Assembly (NCBI RefSeq): GCF_003315795.1
Contig: NZ_QMEY01000004.1
Span: forward strand, 474,247-538,246
DNA from: Spongiactinospora rosea
GTDB taxonomy: Bacteria > Actinomycetota > Actinomycetes > Streptosporangiales > Streptosporangiaceae
Reading direction: 5' to 3'
Length of the DNA stretch: 64,000 nt
Positions 10,395 through 18,500 of this stretch are shown in pieces. A program made the translations under genes and the position numbers. The notes under the pieces were generated by a model. That model saw nothing but the letters and a program-made list of their open reading frames with translations. It had not been told where the DNA came from and made no database searches. The first letter of the stretch is position 1. Each line of letters starts with the position of its first letter.

Positions 10395-11000
10395 TTACTT
10401 GACCAGGCGCAGGGACAACGGGTAGCGGAACCGGCCGTCGCCGAGCGCCGAGACCCCGCCCATGATGCCCGCCACCAGTCCGCCGATCCACAGCAGCGGC
10501 ACCAGGACCAGGCCGACGACGGTGATGGACAGCAGGATGGTCGCGCCCAGCAGCGTGATGTGGAAGTTCAGCGCCTCGACGGCCTGCGCGCGGACATAGG
10601 GCGAGGTGCGGCCCATGGCCAGCAGCATGATCAGCGGGCCGATCACGGACAGGCCGATGAGCGGCAGGAAGTGCGCCGCGGCGGCGGCCGGGCGGTCATC
10701 CGAGGTGCGCGGGTACGGCGGCACGGGGTGGGGATGCCGCGGCGGGTAGGGCATCGGCGGCGGGGGCGGCGGCGCGCCGTACAGGTCGCTCATGACGCCC
10801 ATGAGGTCGGCGTGGACCTGGGCGTTCATCGCGCGGTCCACCCGCTCGTCGAACTCCTGCTTGTCCAGCCTGCCCTCGGTGTAGGCGGCCTTGACGTGCT
10901 CCACCACCTGCTCGCGGTCCTGGTTGCTCACCCGCAGATGCGCTTGCTGCGGCGGCGGACCCTGCCAGTAGGGCGCGGAGGGTGGTGTTCGCGGTGCCAT
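10395..11000 (-). CDS. DUF1707 and DUF4870 domain membrane protein
   Basis: The product is 201 aa. Residues 22-74 form a DUF1707 (SHOCT-like) domain: LRVSNQDREQVVEHVKAAYT, EGRLDKQEFDERVDRAMNA. A 25-residue proline-rich linker follows. Residues 105-200 form a DUF4870 domain with three hydrophobic helices and the signature YVRAQAVEALNFHITL. The start is ATG 11000 behind GAAGGG. Both domains are widespread in actinobacterial membrane proteins of unknown function; DUF4870 resembles small Tic20-like membrane proteins. It converges with the ligase gene (15 nt between stops). Confidence 0.85.
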   Translation of the reverse strand: MAPRTPPSAPYWQGPPPQQAHLRVSNQDREQVVEHVKAAYTEGRLDKQEFDERVDRAMNAQVHADLMGVMSDLYGAPPPPPPMPYPPRHPHPVPPYPRTSDDRPAAAAAHFLPLIGLSVIGPLIMLLAMGRTSPYVRAQAVEALNFHITLLGATILLSITVVGLVLVPLLWIGGLVAGIMGGVSALGDGRFRYPLSLRLVK

Positions 11001-11466
11001 GATCGCAATGCCCTTCTCTCAACGGTGCCGCCTTGTCCGGTACCTCCATCTTGCGTCACCACATGTCCGGACACATCAGTGGGAACCCCGAGCGATCCCC
11101 GACTCTGGGGGCGCCGGGCTAGGGGGCGGGGGAGCATGGGCGCGATTTCGGCGGGGTGATCGGGCGGTCACGCGATGTCGCCGGGGCGGATTCGTTAATT
11201 GCACGAATCCACTCGGCATGCATATCCGCATCCCCTCGGGCGGGCGTCTATCAAGGCGTATTCGATGTCCTGAACTCCTACAGCGGGGCCCCCGCCCCGC
11301 GGTGACCACCGGTTGACCTTGGGCTCGGCGGTAACGCCATGGGCAAAGATTTCCCGGTAAGCGAGGGTGCCGAATTATCCGCCTGAAGCAAGTACACGGG
11401 GCCGGAGAAATCCCCTAAGATTCCCGAGACTCAGCGGGAACGCGTCCGGAGAGGTATACAGGGAAC
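11001..11466. other. 466-bp intergenic region with two hairpins and a -10 candidate
   Basis: No convincing gene is seen. The region holds an 8-bp perfect inverted repeat, GGATTCGT (11188-11195) and ACGAATCC (11203-11210), that could be an operator. It also holds a 7-bp GC hairpin at 11283-11300 (GCGGGGC/GCCCCGC), and TAAGAT (11416-11421) as a possible -10 for the gene starting at 11467. The length and low coding signal suggest a long 5' leader or several regulatory sites. I could not match it to a known riboswitch. Confidence 0.4.
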
Positions 11467-11805
11467 ATGAGATGGCGGGACCGATACGGGCTGCGCAAGC
11501 GCCGCGGTCAACGGCTGGCCAAGTTCGACCGGGAGGCTACGGATGCCGACATCGAAGCGTTGATCGAATTCGCCAAGAGCAGGCGTGGCGTCGAGTTCTA
11601 CGTCGAGCCTGAGACGTTCGCGACCGACACCACCGCGGTCGCCGTCGCCGACGACGGTGAGTGGACCCGGCGACGGGTGGGCTCCCCCGCCGTCATCCAC
11701 AAGGTGGCGCGCAACCTGGCCCTGCCGGTCTACGACGTCCAGCTCACCGGCTACCCACCGCGCATGCGCGCCTACAACGAGCGCCGCAAGCAGGCCGAGG
11801 GCTGA
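11467..11805 (+). CDS. conserved actinobacterial hypothetical protein, small basic
   Basis: The product is 112 aa. It starts with a very basic tail (MRWRDRYGLRKRRGQR), followed by an acidic helix (DREATDADIEALIEFAKS) and a beta-rich part (GVEFYVEPETFATDTTAVAV). It ends with VYDVQLTGYPPRMRAYNERR, a block I recognise as typical of a conserved actinobacterial family without assigned function. No signal peptide or membrane helix is seen. The start is ATG 11467 with AGGGA 3 nt upstream. A strong hairpin lies 14 nt after the stop, so it is a single-gene unit. Confidence 0.75.
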   Translation: MRWRDRYGLRKRRGQRLAKFDREATDADIEALIEFAKSRRGVEFYVEPETFATDTTAVAVADDGEWTRRRVGSPAVIHKVARNLALPVYDVQLTGYPPRMRAYNERRKQAEG

Positions 11806-11819
11806 CCCTCCTGCGCCAC

Positions 11820-11844
11820 CCCGGCCACGATGGCCGTGGCCGGG
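11820..11844 (+). terminator. GC-rich hairpin terminator
   Basis: A 10-bp perfect stem, CCCGGCCACG and CGTGGCCGGG, with the loop ATGGC begins 14 nt after the stop of the 112-aa gene. A weak T-rich stretch (TCTTTT) follows about 10 nt later. Confidence 0.65.
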
Positions 11845-11988
11845 CTTGAAGATCTTTTCCCGGTCACGCCACCGCTTTATATGAACCGCTTTCGTATTAA
11901 CAGGCCGCCGGTGGCCGGGCGGCCGGGTTTTCCACAGTTGGGGGCTTGGCGAAAATGAGCGGCCGCTCGGGGCGGCAGGCTTTTCCGC

Positions 11989-13188
11989 ATGGCAACCACC
12001 CCGCCCCGAATGCTGCTCTCCAGCCCCGTGGACGTGCTCGCCGCCGTCCCCTACCTGATCGGTTTCCACCCGGCCGACAGCCTCGTCGTGCTGGGCCTCA
12101 CCGGTTCCCGGCCGCACAGTGAGGCCCGGCTGACCCTCCGCTGGGACCTCCCCCTCGCGTCCGACGCGCTCGACCGGTTCGTCCCCATCCTGTTCAAGGA
12201 GGACATCACTCACGTCATCGTGCTCGGCTACGGCGCGGGGCCGCTCGTCACCCCCGCCGTCGATCAGGTCCGCTCCCTCGCCCAGGGCTCGGACATCGCG
12301 GTGGCCGAGGCGCTACGCGCCGACGGCGGGCGCTACTGGTCCTATACCTGCGCGGCCACCACCTGCTGCCCACCGGAGGGCACCCCCTACGACGTGGCCA
12401 GCAGCCAGGTCCCCGCCCTGGCCACCCTGCACGGGATGGTCGCCCTCCCCGACCGCGCGGCGCTGGAAGGCTCGCTGGAGCCGGCCGAGGGAGCGGCGCG
12501 CGAGGGCATGCGCGAGGCGACCAAGAGCGCGATCGACGACATGATCGGCAGGTTCCGCACCTGCCGCGACGCCGACGCGTTCGCCCGTGACCTGGTCGCC
12601 GAGGGCATCGCCAGGGTCCACACCGCCGTCGAGACCTACACGGCCGGCGGGCGGCTCGACGATGCCGGCGCGGCCAGGCTCGGCATGGTGCTGAGCATCG
12701 TGAGAGTCCGTGACGAGGCGTGGACCTCCATGGCCGCCGACGGCCTGCGGGCGCATCTGGCGCTCTGGCACGATCTCGTCCGCCGGGTCGAGCCACGGTT
12801 CCTGCCGCCCGTGGCATCACTGCTGGGCATGGCCGCCTGGCACCACGGCGACTGCGCGCTCGCCGACATGGCCCTCAGCCGCGCCCTGGCGGCCGATCCC
12901 GGCTATTCGATGGCCGTGCTGCTCACCCACGCGCTGAGCCACATGCTGCCGCCCGACCGGCTCAGCGAGCGGATGCCCCGCCCCGCCGATCTCGACCAGG
13001 CCATGGGGCCGCCGCACATGTCCTGGCTCCTTCCCCTGCTCGACCTGATCGACGTTCAGGCGGGCGACTACGCGGCCGAACTGGCGTTCACGACCGCCCC
13101 GGAAGAGGCGGCGGCGTCCTCGGATCGCGATCCCCCTGACGCCGCGGCAGTGCCGTCGCCGCCGGACCGAGATGGAGCCGCACCATGA
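11989..13188 (+). CDS. DUF4192 family protein
   Basis: The product is 399 aa. The N-terminus (MLLSSPVDVLAAVPYLIGFH, then PADSLVVLGLTG) is the DUF4192 signature. The rest is alpha/beta with a helical C-terminal half (LLGMAAWHHGDCALADMALS) resembling a tetratricopeptide turn. The last 35 residues are Ala/Pro/Asp-rich and overlap the 3' end of the convergent EI24 gene by 101 bp. DUF4192 is restricted to actinobacteria and has no known biochemical role. The start is ATG 11989. No membrane segment or signal peptide is present. Confidence 0.85.
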   Translation: MATTPPRMLLSSPVDVLAAVPYLIGFHPADSLVVLGLTGSRPHSEARLTLRWDLPLASDALDRFVPILFKEDITHVIVLGYGAGPLVTPAVDQVRSLAQGSDIAVAEALRADGGRYWSYTCAATTCCPPEGTPYDVASSQVPALATLHGMVALPDRAALEGSLEPAEGAAREGMREATKSAIDDMIGRFRTCRDADAFARDLVAEGIARVHTAVETYTAGGRLDDAGAARLGMVLSIVRVRDEAWTSMAADGLRAHLALWHDLVRRVEPRFLPPVASLLGMAAWHHGDCALADMALSRALAADPGYSMAVLLTHALSHMLPPDRLSERMPRPADLDQAMGPPHMSWLLPLLDLIDVQAGDYAAELAFTTAPEEAAASSDRDPPDAAAVPSPPDRDGAAP

Positions 13189-13906
13189 TCGCCGCGCCCG
13201 CCACCGCGACCGGCATCGCCACCACCGCCCCGACCGGGATGAGGAAGATGAGGAACACGACGACCCCGAAGCCCAGCGCCGCCGCCTTGTTCGCACGCAG
13301 CACGCCGAAGCGCTCCTTACGCCGCATGCCCCGCCGCTCCATGGCGAGCGTGGTCAGTTCCACCGTCAAAAAGAACCCCGAGACCGCCGCCCCGAGCACC
13401 GGCACCACCGTCTGCCCGATCACCGGCACGAACCCGAGCGCGAACAACGGCACCGTGAACAGCAACGCGAACCAAAGAGTGATCAGGCTGTCCCGGATCG
13501 ATCGGGGGATCGCCCGCCACCACGGCACGTCGTTGCCCTCCGGCACCTCCCCGTAGGACTCCTCGACCTTCTCCGACAGCTTCTCGTAGAACGGCTCACC
13601 GATGATCAGCGTCAGCGCGGTGAAGGTCAGCACGGCGATGGCCAGCCCCATCCCGAAGATCACGATCCCCAGGAGGAAACGCATGGTGTCACGCAGCCCC
13701 GGGTTCCACCCATCCGCGAACGGCGTGGCGAAGTCCGCCAGGTCCCCCGCTCGTCCCCCCAGAAAGGTCAGCGCCACCGCGTAGATGACCAGCGTGACCA
13801 ACGCGGGCAACAGCCCGAACAGCCACCACCGCGGGTGCCGAGCGCACCACCGCATGCCCTCAAAGAAAAACCCAATGCCACCGAAGAACGCCCGCAATAC
13901 ACCCAT
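13088..13906 (-). CDS. EI24 / CysZ-like membrane protein
   Basis: The product is 272 aa from ATG 13906. The first 25 residues include RAFFGGIGFFFEGMRWCARH, and four to five hydrophobic helices follow. The middle amphipathic stretch (GEPFYEKLSEKVEESYGE) and LFALGFVPVIGQTVVPVLGA are hallmarks of the EI24 domain. CysZ relatives transport sulfate; the actinobacterial members are of unproven function. A GTG ten codons upstream is an alternative start. The last ~35 codons are Pro/Arg-rich and overlap the convergent DUF4192 gene. Confidence 0.82.
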   Translation of the reverse strand: MGVLRAFFGGIGFFFEGMRWCARHPRWWLFGLLPALVTLVIYAVALTFLGGRAGDLADFATPFADGWNPGLRDTMRFLLGIVIFGMGLAIAVLTFTALTLIIGEPFYEKLSEKVEESYGEVPEGNDVPWWRAIPRSIRDSLITLWFALLFTVPLFALGFVPVIGQTVVPVLGAAVSGFFLTVELTTLAMERRGMRRKERFGVLRANKAAALGFGVVVFLIFLIPVGAVVAMPVAVAGAAIMVRLHLGPAATALPRRQGDRDPRTPPPLPGRS

Positions 13907-14591
13907 GCCCGGCAGGCTAACGCCTCCCACCCACCCCCACTCCCCCTCCGGCCCAACCCCACAACACCAAGCCCACGCTCCCCCACCGAACCCCCGAACC
14001 CAACGCCCGGCCAGGCACGGCGACGAGGGCCCCCAAGAGCGCTGGAGCAACAGTGGATCTCTCCAACGAAGCCGAGAGCGCATACCGAGACCTACGCAAA
14101 GACGACGCCACCCCAGGACCCAGACAACACCAGACCTCGCGAAGCGAAGCCGTGGTGCGTACCGCGACCTGTGGCAATAGAGATGCCACTCACCACGGTC
14201 CCCACCAAAACCAGACACACCCCTAATGTCATGGCAACAGCAGATCCTGCAGAACGGAACTGAAAGGCGCACGCCGCAACCTAGCGGAAGGATTCCAACC
14301 CCCACCAAAGCCGGACACACTCCAGTGCCCAGACACCAGCAGATCCTGCAGAACGGAGCTGAAGGGTGCATGCTGCGACCTACCGACGGGAGGGTTTCGC
14401 CGCACTGAAGGGGGACACATCCCGACGCCCCGGACACGGTGGGTCGCGCAAGACGAAACCCACCATGAGCATCACAACCTACCTGTACGTGATCTCACCC
14501 GCCGCCGACGCCCGGCGATGGCCGTTCACTCGCCCACCAGTGCCGACCGTACCCGGCCGGAGAGGGCGGTACGGCACCGGGACGAGACAGG
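13907..14591. other. 685-bp gene-poor region with strand bias and direct repeats
   Basis: No supported gene. The + strand is strikingly rich in C and A and poor in T. An open frame continues upstream of the EI24 start through this region, but its predicted peptide is Cys/Trp/Gly-rich and looks non-coding. A pair of 100-bp direct repeats lies at about 14201-14400. A small hairpin, GGTGGGT (14438-14444) with ACCCACC (14458-14464), and CCGTACC/GGTACGG at about 14547-14573, near the end of maf, may act in termination. Confidence 0.4.
14201..14400. repeat. two imperfect direct repeats of about 100 bp
   Basis: CCCACCAAA begins both copies (14201 and 14301). The 20-mer AGCAGATCCTGCAGAACGGA occurs identically at 14239-14258 and 14338-14357, followed by similar tails (CTGAAAGGCGCA / CTGAAGGGTGCA). 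The unit is about 99-100 bp with drift between copies. Confidence 0.7.
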
Positions 14592-15185
14592 TCACCGATC
14601 GACGTGCCAGAGGGCGGGCAGTTCGACGCCCAGTTCGGCGAAGAGGCGACGCAGGAGAGGAAGGGAGATGCCGAGTACGTTGCCGTGGTCCCCGTCGATG
14701 CCCTCGATGAACCAACCGCCGAAGCCCTCCAGCGCGAACGCCCCCGCCACGCGCAGCGGCTCCCCAGTCGCCACGTACGCCGCGATCTCGGCATCCGTGG
14801 GTGTCCCGAACCGCACCAGGGTGGATCCGAGTTCGGCCGCCTCCCGCCCACCGGCGGCGTCGATCACGCAGTGGCCGGTCAGCAGGTGGCCCTCACTCCC
14901 GCGCATCGCCTGCCACCTGGCCGTCGCCTCCTCGGGCGTCGCGGGCTTACCGTACGGCACGCCGTCGATCTCCAGGACCGAGTCACAGCCGATCACCAGC
15001 CCGTCGCCGACCCGCTCGGCCACGGCGGCGGCCTTGGCACGGGCAAGCGTGAGCGCGAGGTCCCCAGGCGTGTCGGCGGTCACCGCGTCCTCGTCCACCC
15101 CGCTGACGACCACTTTGGGATCAAGGCCCGCAGTACGTAGCAGGGCGAGCCTGGCGGGCGAGGCGGAAGCCAGCACGATCGTCAT
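14592..15185 (-). CDS. maf: Maf/YhdE-family nucleotide pyrophosphatase
   Basis: The product is 197 aa from ATG 15185 behind GGAGG (5-nt spacing). Visible Maf motifs are [17 protein letters not shown] at the N-terminus, [39 protein letters not shown] and GISLPLL. The family hydrolyses non-canonical or modified nucleoside triphosphates (dTTP, UTP, methylated NTPs) and influences septum formation. In actinomycetes maf often sits near acyl-CoA carboxylase genes; here it stands alone next to repeats and gene remnants. Confidence 0.93.
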   Translation of the reverse strand: MTIVLASASPARLALLRTAGLDPKVVVSGVDEDAVTADTPGDLALTLARAKAAAVAERVGDGLVIGCDSVLEIDGVPYGKPATPEEATARWQAMRGSEGHLLTGHCVIDAAGGREAAELGSTLVRFGTPTDAEIAAYVATGEPLRVAGAFALEGFGGWFIEGIDGDHGNVLGISLPLLRRLFAELGVELPALWHVDR

Positions 15186-15728
15186 CAGAAACCTCCGATA
15201 ATCCCCCGCCATCAGCGGAGAAGGAACCAACGCCCTCACCCTGCGGAGCAGGGCAGAGCCAACCGATTCGCGCATCGAACAAAGACACGATAGTCAGTGG
15301 GAGAGAAGATCATGTCACTGCCAGGGCCCATACCCACCCTCGGGATGAACGCCGACATCCCAGTTCCCCCATACTCTCGCCTCCGGGAGCCGATCCCCCG
15401 CCAAGCCACACATCTCATGGACGGGAACGTGCCCACTGCCAGCCGGACAGGCGAGAACACCGACCGTCGAAGCCGAACGCGTACATGTCGCCGAGGCTGA
15501 TCCAGCCGACCCCGTCATCGACCAAGACACGGCGGGAGTGCGTGAAGGCGACGCCCCGCATCTCTGCATACGCTTCGGGGGTGAGCCCTTAGGCTGTCCT
15601 GGCTCGGCGGGGCCCCGGCGCCCAGCGCGGTGCTGACCGGCGCGGGCGGGTTCGCCGCCGCCGTGGCGCTGCTGCTGGTGATCGCCTACTTCCTGGACAA
15701 CAAACGCCCGTAGCGGCCCATCCCCTCA
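15186..15728. other. 543-bp stretch of probable gene remnants left of the insertion sequence
   Basis: No intact gene is convincing. On the minus strand, from about 15589 down to a stop at 15415, a coding-like peptide reads MRGVAFTHSRRVLVDDGV and then GWISLGDMYAFGFDG, but it begins directly after an in-frame stop. On the plus strand 15591-15713 encodes a membrane-helix tail. Both look like debris of larger genes lost before or during arrival of the adjacent insertion sequence. Confidence 0.35.
15591..15713 (+). pseudogene. C-terminal remnant of a membrane protein
   Basis: Forty codons from 15591 to the stop at 15711-15713 encode a Gly/Ala loop and a hydrophobic helix ending in FAAAVALLLVIAYFLDNKRP. 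An in-frame TGA lies three codons upstream and no start signal is present, so only the last transmembrane segment of some carrier survives. It ends 15 bp before the left end of the insertion sequence. Confidence 0.35.
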
Positions 15729-16737
15729 CTAGATGATTGATGCCAAGGGGTCTGGCTACGGTCAGTGGTCGTATGCGATCAGGGACCGCTTGATCAGCTG
15801 ACCGGTTTGGTCGTTATGCCAGATCACGCTGGTCAGCGCGAGGATGCGGGTCAGCACGCGGATGATGACGCCAGCAGGGGTACGACCGCCGTGGCGCTCC
15901 AGGTCCAGCTGGCTCTTGAAGGTCTGGTTGATCGACTCGATGGTCTGGCGCAGTGGCTTGAACAGCGCTGCGCCGGCCCGCTCCGGCTCGCCCTGGCGCG
16001 CCGGGCGCAGCAGATGCAGCTCACGTTCGGTGAGCTCATTCTCGAAGAGGCGGCCGTAGTAGTGCCGATCAGCGATGATCGTCTGATCCAGATGGGCGGC
16101 CAAGACGTCGGGTGCGGCCTCCAGCATGCCGAGCAGTACCTCGCGCTCATCGGCCTTGGCGCCGCTCAGTGCGAACAGCACCGGTAGCCCGCCCAGCGTG
16201 CACAGCAGGTGCAACCGCAGCCCCCAGAAATACCGGGAGTGGGAGGCGCAGTAGCCATACTCCGCCCACCCGGCCAGCTCCGAGCGCCGGGCTGTCTCCC
16301 GAGAGCGGCCACACTCGACCGGCGTGGAATCGGCCACCCAGACGTCGTCACTCCACAGCGAGGTGTCGGCGGCCAGCATCCGGATCATGTGCCTGACCAG
16401 GTCACAGGCGTTACGCAGGCGCCGGTTGTAGTCCGGCTGGCCCGGCAGATACGGGAACATCATGCTCAGCCCGGAGGGGGCGTAGCGCAGCCAGCGGCGC
16501 TCGGAGGTGAAGCCCAGCAGCGCCGACAGCACCGCCAAAGTCACCAGTTCGGCATCACTGAGCCTCGGCGCGATACCGACCTTCGGCCGCCACGGAGCCA
16601 GTTGCGGCTGGGCCTTCAACACATCATCGATCCGCACGTACAGTGCGGTTGCGAGGGTGTCTAACTCTTTCGTCACACATCGAGCTTGGGCACCCTCGCC
16701 CTATCTCCGCAGCTACGCCTTGGCATCAATCATCTAG
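15729..16737 (-). mobile_element. complete IS982-family-type insertion sequence (about 1.0 kb)
   Basis: Perfect 20-bp terminal inverted repeats CTAGATGATTGATGCCAAGG lie at 15729-15748 and, inverted, at 16718-16737. They bracket a single transposase gene read from the right end. The outermost CTAG is itself palindromic, so it could be the tip of the repeat or a 4-bp target duplication. The perfect ends and intact transposase indicate a recent, possibly still mobile insertion. Confidence 0.88.
15762..16676 (-). CDS. IS982-type DDE transposase
   Basis: The product is 304 aa and appears full length. The N-terminus (LSDAELVTLAVLSALLGF) and the middle block VWVADSTPVECGRS, with the first catalytic Asp, match the IS982/DDE_Tnp_1-like transposases. 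So do DQTIIADRHYYG (second Asp) and RQTIESINQTFKSQLDLERH (the Glu). The stop lies 33 bp inside the left end and the start 61 bp inside the right end of the element. Frame and motifs are intact, so the enzyme should be active. Confidence 0.9.
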   Translation of the reverse strand: MTKELDTLATALYVRIDDVLKAQPQLAPWRPKVGIAPRLSDAELVTLAVLSALLGFTSERRWLRYAPSGLSMMFPYLPGQPDYNRRLRNACDLVRHMIRMLAADTSLWSDDVWVADSTPVECGRSRETARRSELAGWAEYGYCASHSRYFWGLRLHLLCTLGGLPVLFALSGAKADEREVLLGMLEAAPDVLAAHLDQTIIADRHYYGRLFENELTERELHLLRPARQGEPERAGAALFKPLRQTIESINQTFKSQLDLERHGGRTPAGVIIRVLTRILALTSVIWHNDQTGQLIKRSLIAYDH

Positions 16738-16758
16738 GTGGCGTGGCCGCCCCAAATT

Positions 16759-16778
16759 CATGATCAGCTTGTGGGAAT
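16759..16778 (+). repeat. 20-mer repeat, copy 1
   Basis: CATGATCAGCTTGTGGGAAT occurs 22 bp right of the insertion sequence. It differs at one base from the copy at 19384-19403 in the same orientation. It overlaps a 16-bp palindrome, GGGAATATGTATTCCC (16773-16788). Confidence 0.65.
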
Positions 16779-16889
16779 ATGTATTCCCGTGAGTACGACC
16801 GTGCGCTTGTGAACGCCCGGAACGCCTGGTCGCACCGCAGGGACCAATGCCTCAAGGTTTCCGGACAGGCGCGCGGCGGCCACGGTGGA

Positions 16890-18185
16890 ATGGGGGCATG
16901 GGTCCTCGATCCCCTCGCGTACCACCGCGTGCGGTCATCGCCTCCGCCGTCGCTGCCCGGGCCCGCCGGGCCGCTCGTGAAACGCCCCCGTCTTCCCCGC
17001 CTTCTGCGCCTTCACCGCCTGCCGAACCGCGGCGGGCGGGCCTGGCGGCGATTAGCCGGGGTGGTCCTGGCCCTCGCGGTGATAGCGGGCTGTACGTGGG
17101 CGGCCGTGGTGGTGCCGGGGCCGGACTGGGCGCGGTGGGTACTGGCCGGCACCGCGCTGACGGTAGCGGCCGGTTCGGTGCTCGCCGTCTTGATCGGCCC
17201 GGCCGCGCGGCGCCTGGCCGGAGAGAACGCCCCGCTGAGCGCCGCCGAGCGCGCGCAGATGACCGCGACCGATCGGATCAAGGCGATCAACGCCGCCCGG
17301 CACACGCTGGTCCAGGCCGCCACCGGCCTGGTGGTCATCGGCGGCGTGGTCTTCACCACCCAAGGGCTCTGGTACACCGCCGAATCCCTTAGCACCGCCC
17401 GCCAGGCACAGCTCGTCGCCGTGCAGGGCCAGCGCCTGGCCGAACAAGGCCAGATCACCGACCGCTACACCAAGGCCGTCGAACAACTCGGGTCGGCCAA
17501 GACCGACGTGCGGCTGGGCGGCATATACGCCCTGCAACGCCTGGCCGCCGACTCCCCCGCGACAAGGACACCCATCCGCCAGGTGCTGGCCGCTTTCGTC
17601 CGCGGACACGACACCTGCACCCCACCCCCCGGACAGGAGACGACCTCCCTGCCCAAGCAGTGCACCACCCCTGGCGGCAAGTCCCTCGCCAGCTTGCCGT
17701 CTGCCCGGCCGGGAGCCGATGTGCTCGCCGCATTGGCCATCGCCCCCGCCCTGTCCACTCGCCAAGCGGAAGGAAATGCCTGGCGAGCGGACTTCTCCGG
17801 CGTGCGGTTCCCCCGCGCGAACCTGAGCGGCACGAACCTGTACGGCGCGAAACTGCGCAACGCGAACCTGTGGGGCGCGGATTTGAGCGGCGCACGCATG
17901 AGCTACGCGGACCTGAGCCGCGCGAACCTGGTCGGCGCGAAACTGCACGAGGCGAGAGTGTCCTTCGCCAACCTGAGCGGCGCGAATCTGTTCGACGTGG
18001 ATTTGAGCGGCGCGTACCTGCACACCGCGGATTTGAGCGGCGCGATGCTGTGGAGCGCGAACCTACGCAACGCGAACCTGCGCAGCGCTGGCCTGCGGGG
18101 CGCGGATCTGCGCGACATCAGGGGCGTGACTGCGCAGGAGGTGCGGGAGAAGGCTGTGGTCAATGAGTTCACACGGTTCAGCTGA
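16890..18185 (+). CDS. membrane-anchored pentapeptide-repeat protein
   Basis: The product is 431 aa from ATG 16890. An in-frame ATG at 16779 lies inside a palindrome, and a GTG at 16977 just before the first helix is equally possible, so the start is unresolved. Two membrane helices (RRLAGVVLALAVIAGC and WVLAGTALTVAAGSVLAVLI) and a third at TLVQAATGLVVIGGVVF precede a cytoplasmic helix with YTKAVEQLGSAKTDVRLGGI, a block typical of actinobacterial pentapeptide-repeat membrane proteins. Residues about 300-409 are 22 consecutive pentapeptides of the A(D/N)LSG type, forming a right-handed quadrilateral beta-helix. The function of this family is unknown. The gene sits within mobile-element debris. 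Confidence 0.8.
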   Translation: MGAWVLDPLAYHRVRSSPPPSLPGPAGPLVKRPRLPRLLRLHRLPNRGGRAWRRLAGVVLALAVIAGCTWAAVVVPGPDWARWVLAGTALTVAAGSVLAVLIGPAARRLAGENAPLSAAERAQMTATDRIKAINAARHTLVQAATGLVVIGGVVFTTQGLWYTAESLSTARQAQLVAVQGQRLAEQGQITDRYTKAVEQLGSAKTDVRLGGIYALQRLAADSPATRTPIRQVLAAFVRGHDTCTPPPGQETTSLPKQCTTPGGKSLASLPSARPGADVLAALAIAPALSTRQAEGNAWRADFSGVRFPRANLSGTNLYGAKLRNANLWGADLSGARMSYADLSRANLVGAKLHEARVSFANLSGANLFDVDLSGAYLHTADLSGAMLWSANLRNANLRSAGLRGADLRDIRGVTAQEVREKAVVNEFTRFS

Positions 18186-18500
18186 TCGCCGCACGGAGTG
18201 CATGGTCATGCATGGGGGCTGCATAACCGGGTGACAAACCATCCCAAACCGGTCATCAGGTGAATGAAGGCTTGAGCCTGTCGGCGTTTCCGCAGATCAG
18301 CGCGTTGTCACCACTGGACAGAATGAGCATTCTGTCCGGTTACCCATGAGTTACCAGCAGGATCAATGGGTGAGCCAAACCTACCCTTCTTCACATAACA
18401 GCCCTCATCTAATGTTCAGGTAGCCACCCATTGTCCCTATCGGGGCACCGACAGCCTCTGGGCCATTTGGGTCGGTTACGACGCACCGTAAGGAGACTGC
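18186..18500 (+). other. 315-bp regulatory interval upstream of the lectin gene
   Basis: No gene. It contains GCATAACCGGGTGACAAACC (18221-18240), a near copy of a sequence at 20400-20418, and a near-perfect 22-bp palindrome at 18316-18337. Composition is less GC-rich than the surrounding genes, as expected for promoter DNA. The Shine-Dalgarno AAGGAG of the lectin gene ends at 18495. Confidence 0.5.
18316..18337. promoter_or_regulatory. 22-bp palindrome, candidate operator
   Basis: GGACAGAATG (18316-18325) and CATTCTGTCC (18328-18337) are perfect 10-bp inverted arms separated by AG. No T tract follows, so an operator is more likely than a terminator. It lies about 165 bp upstream of the secreted lectin gene. 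Confidence 0.55.

Noticed and set aside
11001..11466. Possible riboswitch in the long leader before the 112-aa gene
   Set aside because: I compared it with remembered ydaO-type c-di-AMP elements and found no convincing match beyond two simple hairpins.
11938..11948. TTTTCCACAG as a DnaA box
   Set aside because: It is a single site with a mismatch to TTATCCACA. An origin would carry a cluster, and no dnaA/dnaN genes are nearby.
13907..14437. Upstream in-frame extension of the EI24 gene
   Set aside because: The predicted peptide is rich in Cys, Trp and Gly, crosses the direct repeats and has no homology pattern; the family start is at 13906.
17810..18110. Short-period DNA repeats resembling a CRISPR or VNTR array
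   Set aside because: The periodicity is 15 bp and arises from the pentapeptide code; there are no spacers.
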